Origin: Flavobacterium sp. Sd200
Lineage (GTDB): Bacteria > Bacteroidota > Bacteroidia > Flavobacteriales > Flavobacteriaceae
Assembly: GCF_009826935.1 (NCBI RefSeq)
Contig: NZ_WUMN01000001.1
Location: forward strand, 186,001 to 250,000
Direction: 5' to 3'
DNA length: 64,000 bases
Under the pieces are notes generated by a model, which did not search any database, had not been told where the DNA came from, and was given only the letters and a program-made list of their open reading frames with translations. Below are positions 44,650-54,267 of this stretch, one piece after another; within the stretch, counting starts at the first letter, position 1; every line of letters begins with the position of its first letter. A program made the position numbers and the translations under genes.

Positions 44650-45432
44650 ATGAAACGTCTTTTAGCCTGTATGTCTTTTTTAATTATGGGGCAAATTCAG
44701 GCCCAGCAACAGTTTACCGTATATTTTGATTTTGATATAGATGAGGCTGATAAACAGTCAAATAAAAAGCTATATGACTGGATAAAAGAGAACCCTCATG
44801 CTGTTGTAAGTAAAATATGCGGCTATACTGATAGTGTGGGTGAAGCAATTTATAACACAGATCTTTCCGAGCGAAGGGCAGCTTATATCTATAACCTATT
44901 AAAAGAAAATGGTTTTAGTGTTGATGATGCCGAGAAGATTGGTTATGGAGAAACAAAGGCTACAGGAAAAAGCATAAAAGACCGTAAAGTGGTAATACAT
45001 TATAGTGTTTCCCCTTCAATTAATGAGTTACCTGTACAGGAGAAAGATCCAACCGCCTTTGCAAAAAAGGTTGCCGATGCTGAGAAAGGAGACAAAATAG
45101 TAATACCTAACCTGAACTTTTATAATAATACTGATATTATGCTGAACACCTCGAAGCCAGTGCTAAGGGAGTTGCTTGACATTTTACAGAAGAACCCTGT
45201 GCTGAAAATTGATATACAGGGACATATTTGCTGCCAAAAAAAAGAAGAGAACGAAATATCTCTTAAGCGAGCTGTTTTGGTCTATAAATTTTTAATAAAC
45301 AACGGTATTGCCAAAGACAGGCTGTCATATAAAAGTTTTGGCAGTAGCAGGCCTATACACCCATTGCCCGAAAAAAATGAAGAAGAAAGAATAGCTAACA
45401 GAAGGGTAGAGATAGAAATCCTGGATAATTAG
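44650..45432 (+). CDS. Double-OmpA-domain outer envelope protein (paralog 1)
   Basis: A signal peptide (to about 'QIQAQ') precedes two OmpA-like domains. The first (~22-120) keeps 'CGYTDSVGEA' and 'LSERRAAYIYNLLKENG'. The second (~150-260) ends 'ANRRVEIEIL', but where GHTD is expected it reads 'IQGHICCQKK', losing the peptidoglycan-binding Asp and gaining two cysteines. The same change occurs in the paralog at 47122. The two genes flank a serine hydrolase gene on the opposite strand. Confidence 0.8.
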   Translation: MKRLLACMSFLIMGQIQAQQQFTVYFDFDIDEADKQSNKKLYDWIKENPHAVVSKICGYTDSVGEAIYNTDLSERRAAYIYNLLKENGFSVDDAEKIGYGETKATGKSIKDRKVVIHYSVSPSINELPVQEKDPTAFAKKVADAEKGDKIVIPNLNFYNNTDIMLNTSKPVLRELLDILQKNPVLKIDIQGHICCQKKEENEISLKRAVLVYKFLINNGIAKDRLSYKSFGSSRPIHPLPEKNEEERIANRRVEIEILDN

Positions 45433-45435
45433 GCT

Positions 45436-46977
45436 TTACTTTTCTATGCGCACAAAATCAAGATCCTGAAAATCAAAACTAAAATCAATATTTGGCGAGA
45501 TCCCCTTTAATTTTATGCCTTGTGCTTTACCTTCTTCGTCGAGGCTAAAAACAGCAAAAGCATCAGCATTCATATCCTGATATTCCCATTTTATTGCAAA
45601 AGAATTTGCTTTGTAAAAATACATCGGTCCGTTAAGCTTTGGAGACCTCAGGCATTTAAACCAAAGTTGCTTACCTTTCATAAAAACTTCGGCTTTGCCA
45701 AACCATTTGTCTTCATAAATACCTATATAGGGGCTGAAGTTTATTTTTTGTTTAGATGCCGCTTTTACGGTTTTCCAAACGTTATCGGTTACTTTATCGC
45801 CTTCATTTTGTATTTCTGCAAATTCCTTATGATATTTATCTATCCAGCCAAAATCATCCATTTTAAGGTAACTGTCTAAAATGGTATTGTTGATTGCAGA
45901 AAATAACAAACCGCCGCCCGGATCTGTATTAGTAAGTATTACGATGCCCAGGTTAAGGTCGGGTATAAGTGTGGTAATAGATAGCATTCCCGGCAATCCC
46001 CCGGTATGCGTCACCATCATATTGCCTTTAACATCGGTTAAAAACCAGCCCAGGCCATACCCTGAAAAATGAGTATTATAACGCCCTCCATAGCTATCCT
46101 CAACAGTGTGCAGCTTCCACATTTCACGCTGACTGTCTTCAGTAAATAGTTTGGAGCTTAAGCTTTCGCCGTATTTACCTTTATTAAGTTGTACCAACAT
46201 CCATTTGCAAAGGTCGTCAGTATTTGCATAAATGCCTCCTGCAGCACCATTTATCATTTCATCCCAGTGGGGCAGTGGTTTTAAAACACCTTTTACATCG
46301 TTATGAGGGGTTGCCAGATTGTTTTTATCTTTCATCATGCCAATGGAAGTATATGAATCATTCATGCCTAAAGGATTAATAATACGCGTTTGTACATATT
46401 GCTCCCAGCTCATGCCGCTCACGCGGGCAATAACTTCGCCCGCTACAATATACAGCAGGTTATCATAGTCAAACTTTGTCCTAAAGGCAGACTGCGGTTT
46501 AAAATGCTGGAAACTGTTTAACAGATCTTTCAGTGTAAAATCGCTTCCGTTAGGAAAAAACATAAGATCGCCCGCACCAAGCCCAAGTCCGCTGCGATGG
46601 GTAAGCAAATCCTGTATGTTAAAATTTTCAGTAACATAATCGTCATACATTTTGAACTCGGGTATGTGGTCTTTAACCTTATCAGTCCACGAAATTTTTC
46701 CCTCTTCTGCTAAAATGGCAAGTGCTGCACATGTAAAGGCTTTTGTATTCGATGCAATTGCAAAATTAGTATGCTCATTTACTGGTTCTTTTGTAGTAAT
46801 AGACTTTACGCCATACCCTTTATTATGAATAATTTTACCGTCTTTAACAATGGCTATTGCGGTGCCTGCTACATTAAATTTTTTCATGGCATGAGTAACC
46901 ATGCTGTCTATTTTAGCAGACGGGATTTGCGCCAGGATACTTTGACAGAAGAACAGTATTAAGAGAGATTTTTTCAT
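45436..46977 (-). CDS. Class C beta-lactamase-fold serine hydrolase with C-terminal DUF3471-type domain
   Basis: A signal peptide ('SLLILFFCQSILAQ') leads the fold. The nucleophile lies in 'IASNTKAFTCAALAIL' (S-x-x-K variant SNTK), 'KFDYDNLLYIVAGEVI' supplies Tyr, and 'MVTHTGGLPGMLS' is the HTGG (K-T-G-like) box. A C-terminal ~100 residues ('PYIGIYEDKWFGKAEVFMKG') match the extra domain often joined to these esterase/peptidase-type enzymes. It ends three bases from the OmpA gene stop. The ATG at 46977 is preferred over an upstream TTG. Confidence 0.85.
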   Translation of the reverse strand: MKKSLLILFFCQSILAQIPSAKIDSMVTHAMKKFNVAGTAIAIVKDGKIIHNKGYGVKSITTKEPVNEHTNFAIASNTKAFTCAALAILAEEGKISWTDKVKDHIPEFKMYDDYVTENFNIQDLLTHRSGLGLGAGDLMFFPNGSDFTLKDLLNSFQHFKPQSAFRTKFDYDNLLYIVAGEVIARVSGMSWEQYVQTRIINPLGMNDSYTSIGMMKDKNNLATPHNDVKGVLKPLPHWDEMINGAAGGIYANTDDLCKWMLVQLNKGKYGESLSSKLFTEDSQREMWKLHTVEDSYGGRYNTHFSGYGLGWFLTDVKGNMMVTHTGGLPGMLSITTLIPDLNLGIVILTNTDPGGGLLFSAINNTILDSYLKMDDFGWIDKYHKEFAEIQNEGDKVTDNVWKTVKAASKQKINFSPYIGIYEDKWFGKAEVFMKGKQLWFKCLRSPKLNGPMYFYKANSFAIKWEYQDMNADAFAVFSLDEEGKAQGIKLKGISPNIDFSFDFQDLDFVRIEK

Positions 46978-47121
46978 TAGATGATTGTTTGATGATTGAT
47001 TGTACAATAGTACGAATTGAATTTGTAAACCTGTAGGAATTTTTGTTGGTAATAAACATATACTTAACGGTTAATAATAAATAAATACTTATTTTCGTTT
47101 AGCTAATCTAACAACACTATT

Positions 47122-48012
47122 ATGAAAAAGCTGTTTTCGCTATTGTCGCTTTTGTTTGTTACTGTCACATTGAGTGCACAGGAACAATTTTCGGTTTATT
47201 TTGACAGCAATAAATACGAACTTAAACCTTCAGAGTTTGCAAAACTGCAAACCTGGATGGGCGACAATAAAGAGAGCAAGGTGCTGGCTATAAATGGTTA
47301 CACCGATGAAGACGGAAGCACAGGTCTTAACGATACATTGGCTCAGCGACGTGTAACACATGTATTTAGTCTTTTAAAAGGAAAGATCAATACAAGAGAA
47401 GATTTCCGGATAAGGAGTTTTGGCGAACTGCACAAACATTCGCCTGTAAAAGCTGAGAACCGTAAGGTTACTATTTATTTCCTCCAGAAAAAAGATCTTG
47501 CTAAAGAGAACGAAATATTAGGCATTAAAGAGAAAAAGCCCGTCGCAGTAGATAAAAAATCTATAAAATATCCTGAAAAGATAATGGTACAGGGGCCGGG
47601 CGGTAAAGATCAGGAAATGACTCTTGATGTAGTTTTTATGAAAAAAGTAAACGAAGCCAAACAGGGTGAGAAAATTAAGATAGAGAACCTTAATTTTTAT
47701 GAGAATACTTTTGCAGTAATGACAGAATCACGCCACAGGCTTTATGAGTTGTTGCAGGTAATGGAATCTAATCCGGGGCTTAAGATTAAACTGTTAGGGC
47801 ATGTGTGCTGTATGACGGCTGACCGTAAAAATCTATCTACCCAAAGGGCTAAAGCAGTAATGATGTTCTTAAACCAAAACGGTATAGATAAAAGCAGGTT
47901 GTCATTTCAGGGGTTTGGAGTCTCTGAACCTGTTTATACCATCCCCGAAAAAACTCCCGAAGAGCGTGAGGCCAACCGTAGGGTAGAGGTAATGATAGTT
48001 GAAAATCCGTAG
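47122..48012 (+). CDS. Double-OmpA-domain outer envelope protein (paralog 2)
   Basis: A signal peptide (to 'TLSAQ') is followed by a first OmpA-like domain with 'INGYTDEDGSTGLNDTLAQR' and a second ending 'EREANRRVEVMIV'. As in the protein at 44650, the second domain has 'LLGHVCCMTADRKNLSTQR' in place of GHTD. The 'KIENLNFYENTF' linker matches the paralog's 'VIPNLNFYNNTD'. The duplication is clear, with divergence along most of the length. Confidence 0.8.
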   Translation: MKKLFSLLSLLFVTVTLSAQEQFSVYFDSNKYELKPSEFAKLQTWMGDNKESKVLAINGYTDEDGSTGLNDTLAQRRVTHVFSLLKGKINTREDFRIRSFGELHKHSPVKAENRKVTIYFLQKKDLAKENEILGIKEKKPVAVDKKSIKYPEKIMVQGPGGKDQEMTLDVVFMKKVNEAKQGEKIKIENLNFYENTFAVMTESRHRLYELLQVMESNPGLKIKLLGHVCCMTADRKNLSTQRAKAVMMFLNQNGIDKSRLSFQGFGVSEPVYTIPEKTPEEREANRRVEVMIVENP

Positions 48013-48041
48013 GGCTTTAGCAATATTTTAAGATTCTATAA

Positions 48042-48072
48042 TTGCTTTGCTATGAAGCGATGACTAACTTTG
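48042..48072 (+). promoter_or_regulatory. Promoter of the aldo/keto reductase gene
   Basis: TTG (48042-48044) and TAACTTTG (48065-48072) are separated by 20 bp. The ATG is 29 bp downstream. Confidence 0.5.
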
Positions 48073-48101
48073 GATTTTAACTATTAAATCCAAATACTAT
48101 C

Positions 48102-49235
48102 ATGGCTACTACACGACGCACTTTTATAAACACACTCACCAAAGGGGCTGCAGCAGCTTCTATAACTCCACTCGTGGGCAATGCTTTCGACCTTGCTCCC
48201 GAAAGTAATGTAACACCTGTAATTACCCAATCTTCGGGTAGTTTTGAACCGTCTGTCAGAGAGCATTATCGTCCGCCCTATACTATTGGGCTTGGTGGTG
48301 TGGCACTGGGTAATGGTTTTAAAGAAAATTCAGATACCGATTCGCTACAGGCTATGCAGGCCGCGTGGGATTCGGGCATTCGCTATTTTGATACGTCGCC
48401 ATGGTACGGGCTTGGTCTTAGCGAGCGCAGAATAGGTAATTTTTTACACAGTAAAGACAAAAAAGAATATGTTATATCGACTAAGGTAGGCAGGCTTATG
48501 CACCCTGATGCAAATTTTAGCCATCCGTTGTGGAAAGGCAGGCTTAACTTTAATTATAAATACGATTATACTGCCGAGGGAGCAAGAAAATCGGTAGAAG
48601 ACAGCCTGCTGAGATTGGGTATACCTGCGTTAGATATTGTTTTTATACACGACCTTTCGCCTGATAACAAAGATCTTGGCGATAAATGGCTGGACTATTT
48701 TAAAATAGCACAGAATGGCGCCATGAAAGAGCTTACAAAAATGCGCGACGAAGGGCTTATAAAAGGCTGGGGATTGGGAGTAAATACTATAGAGCCCGCA
48801 CTTAAAACCCTTGAAGTAGCAGATCCTGATATATTTCTCTCAGCAACGCAATATTCGCTTGTAAAACACAAAGACGACCTTAATACGCTTTTTCCCGCCT
48901 GCGAAAAAAGAGGAGTAAGTATAGTTGTTGGCGCGCCTCTTGCTGCCGGGCTTTTAGCAGGTCAGGATCGTTATTTGTATGGGGGAGAAAAACCTACTGA
49001 CATCATGGCTAAATATGAAAAAATGAAAAAGGTGGCTGCTGCACATAAGGTAGACCTTCGAACGGCTGCCCTGCAATTTACTGTTGCACCAAAAGTGGTA
49101 TCGGCAACAATACCAGGTGCGCGTAACGCAAAACAGGTACAGGAAAATGCAGCATCTATGAAGGTTAGCATACCTGCTGATTTTTGGGCTGAGCTCAAAA
49201 AAGAGAAACTTATAGAGCAAAACGCTCCAGTGTAA
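48102..49235 (+). CDS. Aldo/keto reductase, probably Tat-exported
   Basis: The N-terminus 'TTRRTFINTLTKGAAAASI' has a twin-arginine motif (RR-x-F) and a weakly hydrophobic core. The AKR barrel follows: 'WDSGIRYFDTSPWYGLGLSE' with the catalytic Tyr, 'YVISTKVGRLMHP', 'LRLGIPALDIVFIHDL', and the NADP-binding C-terminal part 'VSATIPGARNAKQVQENAAS'. It resembles the D-threo-aldose dehydrogenase/pyridoxal dehydrogenase branch. Substrate unknown. Confidence 0.85.
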   Translation: MATTRRTFINTLTKGAAAASITPLVGNAFDLAPESNVTPVITQSSGSFEPSVREHYRPPYTIGLGGVALGNGFKENSDTDSLQAMQAAWDSGIRYFDTSPWYGLGLSERRIGNFLHSKDKKEYVISTKVGRLMHPDANFSHPLWKGRLNFNYKYDYTAEGARKSVEDSLLRLGIPALDIVFIHDLSPDNKDLGDKWLDYFKIAQNGAMKELTKMRDEGLIKGWGLGVNTIEPALKTLEVADPDIFLSATQYSLVKHKDDLNTLFPACEKRGVSIVVGAPLAAGLLAGQDRYLYGGEKPTDIMAKYEKMKKVAAAHKVDLRTAALQFTVAPKVVSATIPGARNAKQVQENAASMKVSIPADFWAELKKEKLIEQNAPV

Positions 49236-49256
49236 ATAATAGGTTATAATGTAATA

Positions 49257-49290
49257 GAAATGCCTGCCATATTTTGGTGGGCATTTTACT
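49257..49290 (+). terminator. Terminator of the aldo/keto reductase gene
   Basis: AAATGCCTGCCA/TGGTGGGCATTT hairpin (with G-T pairs) and a following T-rich stretch. Confidence 0.7.
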
Positions 49291-49446
49291 TTTATATTGC
49301 TTCTTAATGATTCAATTGTGTAGAAAATGGGGATTTTTTTCTACACAATTCTACAATTCGCAATTTTTGCGTATATGTGTAATGTTTTGATTTACAGTTG
49401 TTTTTTGTGGTGGTATGGTGCTTGTAAATAATTGAGGGGATAAATT

Positions 49447-50877
49447 ATGCCTCTCAATAAATACAAGCACAATATGAATGCAGAAACGTTTACCACAAAC
49501 CCGATCAATTTAAATAAAGAAAGTTTTACTACTTCTAATACTACAAAGAATAAACCAAAACATAAAAATACTAAGGGGCTGATGATTCAGGCAGCGACGT
49601 TATTGGTGCTTCTTGCCGGAACTTTTCTGGTTTATGAATTACAGCCTGAGTTTGAAAAGCTGCACGAAGAGCGTATGGCTTCTTTTTGGGGAATAGTGCT
49701 GATTGCTGTAACGTTGGGTCTGCTTGCCATTAAGGGAGCTTTTTTTGCCTATAATCTGTTTTTATATTTTAGGTACAAGCCTGTAAAATCAGTATCTGAT
49801 GATGAATTGCCAACATGTACAGTTATTGTTCCTGCATATAATGAGGGTAAATTGGTTTATGATACACTTCTAAGCCTCGTTGCCAGCAAATATCCTGAAA
49901 ATAAATTACAGCTTTTGGCTATAGATGATGGTAGTAAAGACGATACATGGCAATGGATATTAAAGGCTAAAGAAGAACTGGGCGATAAGGTTTCGATATT
50001 TAAACAACCAAAAAATATGGGCAAGCGCCATGCTTTATACCGTGGTTTTAATGTTGGTACAGGCGAGGTTTTTGTAACGGTAGACAGCGATTCTATTGTA
50101 AAAGCAGATACATTAAGAAACTTGGTTAGCCCGCTTGTAACAAACAAACAATGTGGTGCGGTTGCAGGTAACGTAAGAGTGCTTAATAATCGTAAAAGCA
50201 TTATCCCTAAAATGCTTAATGTTAGCTTTGTGCTTAGTTTTGAATTTATTCGTTCTGCTGAGAGTGCTTTAGGATCTGTATTATGTACTCCGGGCGCATT
50301 GGCTGCCTACCGTAGGGAAGCTGTTTTTGCCTGCCTGCCTGAATGGATAAACCAAACGTTTATGGGTAAACCATCGGATATTGGCGAAGACCGTGCTATG
50401 ACAAACATGATCATGAAACAGGGCTACCACATTTTATTCCAGCGTAATGCTTATGTTTTAACCAACGTTCCTGAAAAATATAAAGGACTGTATAAAATGT
50501 TTATACGATGGGGCAGGAGCAATGTGCGTGAAAACCTGATGATGGCCAAGTTTGTATTTAAAGGATTCAGGGAGCAGTCTAAAGTGGGGACACGATTGCT
50601 GTGGTTAAATCAGGCTATGTCTATATTTTTGTCATATCCTTTTATCATACTAATGCTGTTCCTGGTAATAAGCTATCCGGTATTGTTCTTAAGTTCAACG
50701 CTGTTCAGTATACTGGTAATGTCGAGTTTTTCGGTACTGTTTTATGCTAAAAAATATAATGTGTCAGAATCGTTTTATGCTTATTCATACAGCTTATTAT
50801 ACACATTTGCACTTTTCTGGATAACGCCTTATGCTATTGCCACAGCAAGCAAAAGAGGCTGGCTTACCAGAGGGTAA
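49447..50877 (+). CDS. Membrane-bound processive family 2 glycosyltransferase
   Basis: Two N-terminal membrane helices (~45-62 and ~80-105) precede the GT-A domain: 'TCTVIVPAYNEGKLVYDTLL', 'LLAIDDGSKDDTWQW', the metal site 'VTVDSDSIV' and the general base in 'GEDRAMTNMIM'. 'IRWGRSNVRENLM' resembles the R/Q-x-x-R-W processivity motif. Four C-terminal helices follow. This matches hyaluronan/poly-GlcNAc synthase-like enzymes, which extend a surface polysaccharide. The 44-residue polar N-terminus ('NTTKNKPKHKNTKG') is unusual. Confidence 0.85.
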   Translation: MPLNKYKHNMNAETFTTNPINLNKESFTTSNTTKNKPKHKNTKGLMIQAATLLVLLAGTFLVYELQPEFEKLHEERMASFWGIVLIAVTLGLLAIKGAFFAYNLFLYFRYKPVKSVSDDELPTCTVIVPAYNEGKLVYDTLLSLVASKYPENKLQLLAIDDGSKDDTWQWILKAKEELGDKVSIFKQPKNMGKRHALYRGFNVGTGEVFVTVDSDSIVKADTLRNLVSPLVTNKQCGAVAGNVRVLNNRKSIIPKMLNVSFVLSFEFIRSAESALGSVLCTPGALAAYRREAVFACLPEWINQTFMGKPSDIGEDRAMTNMIMKQGYHILFQRNAYVLTNVPEKYKGLYKMFIRWGRSNVRENLMMAKFVFKGFREQSKVGTRLLWLNQAMSIFLSYPFIILMLFLVISYPVLFLSSTLFSILVMSSFSVLFYAKKYNVSESFYAYSYSLLYTFALFWITPYAIATASKRGWLTRG

Positions 50878-50922
50878 GCTGTTTAAAGTAAATTTTCTAC
50901 ATATCTATATATCTACAAACGG

Positions 50923-50957
50923 AAAAGAGAACCCATCCATGCGGGTTCTCTTTTTTA
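50923..50957 (+). terminator. Terminator of the membrane glycosyltransferase gene
   Basis: A 12-bp stem (AAAAGAGAACCC/GGGTTCTCTTTT) and six T residues. Confidence 0.85.
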
Positions 50958-51031
50958 TTGTTTTGAGACTGACAGGTGTTTAGGTTTTTAAATATACCTT
51001 TGTTATTACTGATGATTAAAAGCTGATACAG

Positions 51032-51694
51032 TTGAAAAGAGAAATTATTATTACAGAAGACGGCTCTGTAACCATATACCTGCCTGAAATGCAGGAAACC
51101 TACCATTCTAAATTTGGAGCCATACAGGAGGCGCAGCATGTTTTTATAAAGAACGGACTACATTTGAAACCTAATGAACAACTCTCTATTTTAGAAATAG
51201 GCTTTGGCACAGGGCTTAATGCTTTTATCACTTTTTTAGAATCGGTAGGGACAGGACAAAAGATAGACTATGTAGGAGTAGAGGCTTATCCGGTAGAACA
51301 AGAACATAGTGCCCTGCTTAATTATGCAGAGCAGCTAAAAGCAACGCAATATTTAGATGTTTTTAACTTTATGCACAGCGCCGACTGGGGCAATGAAGTT
51401 AAACTAAACCTAAATTTCAGATTAACCAAGCGTAAACAGTTTTTTGAAGATATTAACGATTCAAATATTTTTGACTTAGTATATTTTGATGCCTTTGGTT
51501 ATCAGTATCAACCACACTTATGGAGTGAGGAAATTTTTAAAAAAATGTATAATGCATTAAAACCCGGAGGTATACTTGTTACTTATGCATGTCGATCGGT
51601 TATTAAAAACAACATGAAAGCCGCCGGATTTACTACGCAAAAACTGGCCGGACCTCCCGGTAAGCGTGAAATGCTAATGGCAACAAAAACTTAA
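51032..51694 (+). CDS. mnmD: tRNA (5-methylaminomethyl-2-thiouridine) methyltransferase MnmD
   Basis: The SAM-binding motif 'LSILEIGFGTGLNAFITFLE' (~50-70) and the MnmD-specific 'DLVYFDAFGYQYQPHLWSEE' (~150-170) are clear. Near the C-terminus 'GILVTYACRSVIKNNMKAAG' and 'LAGPPGKREML' complete the family pattern. It methylates the wobble uridine of tRNA. The MnmC2-only form (without the FAD domain MnmC1) suits 220 residues. The start is TTG at 51032: an in-frame stop lies 15 bp upstream, and the next ATG is too far inside. Confidence 0.88.
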   Translation: MKREIIITEDGSVTIYLPEMQETYHSKFGAIQEAQHVFIKNGLHLKPNEQLSILEIGFGTGLNAFITFLESVGTGQKIDYVGVEAYPVEQEHSALLNYAEQLKATQYLDVFNFMHSADWGNEVKLNLNFRLTKRKQFFEDINDSNIFDLVYFDAFGYQYQPHLWSEEIFKKMYNALKPGGILVTYACRSVIKNNMKAAGFTTQKLAGPPGKREMLMATKT

Positions 51695-51832
51695 TCTTTT
51701 GTTAAATAAATCGCATATTGAGAATTTGGGAGTAATAAAATTATCATATAAAACGTTATAGTGAAAAAATATTTATTTACTTTTACAATGAAATTTTTCA
51801 ATCACCACTAACCTCAATATGTATAATTAACT

Positions 51833-52033
51833 ATGCCTGCATCAATGTTTAGCTACACAAAGACTGTATTGGAAAATGTGAGCTTTGACCCTAAACTTTT
51901 TAGCAAGGAAGTAGAAAAAGCTTTAAAATTACTTTTGCCCTACGAACTGGAGCAGTTAATAGACTGGCTTAAAGGTTTTATAACCAACAGGCCGGAACTG
52001 CACGAATGCCTTGCCTATGTTGAAGAGAAATAA
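51833..52033 (+). CDS. Conserved small hypothetical protein
   Basis: This 66-residue helical protein contains 'FSYTKTVLENVSFDPKLFSK' and 'EQLIDWLKGFITNRPELHEC'. I recall similar small proteins in many Flavobacteriaceae, but no function is known. A second ATG at 51845 gives 'MFSYTKTV', which may be the true start. There is no membrane segment. A terminator follows at 52055. Confidence 0.6.
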   Translation: MPASMFSYTKTVLENVSFDPKLFSKEVEKALKLLLPYELEQLIDWLKGFITNRPELHECLAYVEEK

Positions 52034-52054
52034 AAGGCTTTAATGCCTCTGTCT

Positions 52055-52085
52055 AAAAGGTATCTGTTTGCAGATGCCTTTTTTT
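52055..52085 (+). terminator. Terminator
   Basis: AAAAGGTATCTG/CAGATGCCTTTT hairpin (one G-T pair), four-base loop and T run. Confidence 0.8.
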
Positions 52086-52257
52086 ATACATGTTTTTTCG
52101 CTAAAAAGTTGAGCAGGTTAGTGTATAAATAAACATTATATACTTGCATAATACTGCCGATTGCTTACTTTTGTGAGTTGCAAAAAATAAGCAATCATAA
52201 TTTTTTAACCGATACTACGTTTACAAACCGTATTTAAGCATATAAATTAATTTTATA

Positions 52258-54267
52258 ATGAGACTAAACCAGGTTCTTTCAGGCCTTTTACTAACGGCGT
52301 TACTTACTTCGGGTTGCAAAACCGCTCAGGAAACCACACAAACAGCGGCAGCACCGGCACCCCAAAAAGATATTTTGTTTACCATAGACGATAAACCATA
52401 TTACACAGATGAATTTGTAAGGGTTTATAACAAAAACCTCGACCTCGTAAAAGACGATTCTCAAAAAGACCTGACCAATTATCTTGAACTCTTTACAGGA
52501 TATAAGCTTAAAGTAAATAAAGCAAATAAGCTTGGGCTTCAAAATAACAAAAAATACCAGGGAGAGCTTAAAAGCTACCGCACTCAGCTTGCAAAAAACT
52601 ATCTTACCGACAGTAAGGTTACTACAGAACTTATAGATGAAGCCTACAACCGTTCGCTTAAAGAATTAAGAGCGTCGCATATATTGATCATGGCAGATGA
52701 AAATGCTGCACCTGCCGATACTCTTAAAGCTTATAATAAGGCTATTGCTGTTTATAAGAGAGCAGCTGCCGGAGAGAATTTTGAAAAACTGGCAGTAGAA
52801 ACATCTGAAGATCCGTCTGTAAAAGAAAATAAGGGGGATCTTGGCTATTTTACAGTATTCAGAATGGTTTATCCGTTTGAAAATATAGCATACAACACTC
52901 CAAAAGGACAGGTGTCTAAACCTGTAAGAACACGTTTTGGTTACCATATTGTAAAAGTTACCGATGAGAGAGCAAACAGAGGCGAGGTTACAGTGGCTCA
53001 TATTATGATAATGAAGCCTAAGGCTGAGAATGCTGCAGAGGCTGCAAAAGCTAAAACCAAGATAGACGATATTTATAAAAAACTTAAGCAAGGCGAAGAT
53101 TTTGCTGCTCTTGCCAAACAGTTTAGTGAAGATAAATCAAGTTCTGATGCTGGCGGTGTGCTTAATTCTTTCAACTCAGGAGACCTTACTTCTCAGGAAT
53201 TTGAAGATGCGTCGTTTGCTCTTACAAAACCGGGGGAATTTTCTGCTCCGGTAGAAACCCAGTTTGGATGGCATATAATAAAGCTTGTGGAAAAGAAACC
53301 TGTTAAAAAACTTGAAGAGGTTAAAGGCGATATTGAAGCAAGGATAAAAAGAGACGAACGTTCAAGACGCATTGTTGAGTCTATGAATGAAAAGCTTAAA
53401 AACAAATATGCCGTAGAGAAAGATAAAAAACTATATGGCGAGGTTGTAAAAACGATTACCGACAGTATCTACACTATGGGCTGGACACCTCCTGCCGACC
53501 TTAAACCATTTGATAAGACACTGCTTACTATAAACAATGATAAAAAGTTTACGGGTAAAGATTTTCTGGAATATGTAAACGCTCAGCAAAGAATGGGCAT
53601 CAGTACTAAGCCTGTAGCCAAAGCTGCCGACATGCTTTTAGACCGTTTTACAAGCGAACAACTTAATGTGTATTACAATGATAACCTGGAAAAGGAGTTT
53701 CCGGAGTTTGCACAGGTTATGGAAGAATATCGTGACGGATTACTGCTTTTTGACCTGATGGAAAAAGAGATATGGGAAAAAGCTAAAAACGATACTATTG
53801 GCCTTAAGAATTTCTATGATGCCAATGTTGCCAATTACCAATGGAAAGCAAGGGTAGAAGCAGAGGTGTATTCGTCTACTAACGAAAAGGACATTAAGAA
53901 AACAAGAGATTATCTGCTTAAAGGTAAAGATGCAGCCTATATTAAAAGTAAACTTAATACTAAAGATAAAGTAAACGTAATTGAAAAAACGGGTACTTAT
54001 GAGCAGGACAGTGAAGCTTTACCAAAACAGGCAGAGTGGAAAACTGGTATATCTTCAATTATAAAAGAGGGTGATTATTTTTATGTAACAAAAACGATAA
54101 AAGTATTGCCTGCGGGTCCTAAAACACTTGAAGAGGCCAAAGGCCGTGTTGTTAACGATTATCAGCAGTATCTTGAAAACACATGGGTAGACGACCTTAA
54201 GAAAGAGTTTACTGTTAAGGTAAATGCTGAAGTGTTTGAAAAAGTAAAAAAAGAGCTTAACCAATAA
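52258..54267 (+). CDS. PpiC-type peptidyl-prolyl isomerase lipoprotein with two rotamase domains
   Basis: The lipobox 'LLTSGC' near residue 20 marks a lipoprotein. Two parvulin domains are present: 'RASHILIMADENA' to 'PVRTRFGYHIVKVTDERANR', and 'VAHIMIMKPKAENA' to 'PVETQFGWHIIKLVEKKP'. An N-terminal SurA-like chaperone region precedes them. The ~300-residue C-terminal part has no assigned domain. It probably folds outer-membrane proteins in the periplasm. Its stop overlaps the next start (TAATG). Confidence 0.85.
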   Translation: MRLNQVLSGLLLTALLTSGCKTAQETTQTAAAPAPQKDILFTIDDKPYYTDEFVRVYNKNLDLVKDDSQKDLTNYLELFTGYKLKVNKANKLGLQNNKKYQGELKSYRTQLAKNYLTDSKVTTELIDEAYNRSLKELRASHILIMADENAAPADTLKAYNKAIAVYKRAAAGENFEKLAVETSEDPSVKENKGDLGYFTVFRMVYPFENIAYNTPKGQVSKPVRTRFGYHIVKVTDERANRGEVTVAHIMIMKPKAENAAEAAKAKTKIDDIYKKLKQGEDFAALAKQFSEDKSSSDAGGVLNSFNSGDLTSQEFEDASFALTKPGEFSAPVETQFGWHIIKLVEKKPVKKLEEVKGDIEARIKRDERSRRIVESMNEKLKNKYAVEKDKKLYGEVVKTITDSIYTMGWTPPADLKPFDKTLLTINNDKKFTGKDFLEYVNAQQRMGISTKPVAKAADMLLDRFTSEQLNVYYNDNLEKEFPEFAQVMEEYRDGLLLFDLMEKEIWEKAKNDTIGLKNFYDANVANYQWKARVEAEVYSSTNEKDIKKTRDYLLKGKDAAYIKSKLNTKDKVNVIEKTGTYEQDSEALPKQAEWKTGISSIIKEGDYFYVTKTIKVLPAGPKTLEEAKGRVVNDYQQYLENTWVDDLKKEFTVKVNAEVFEKVKKELNQ

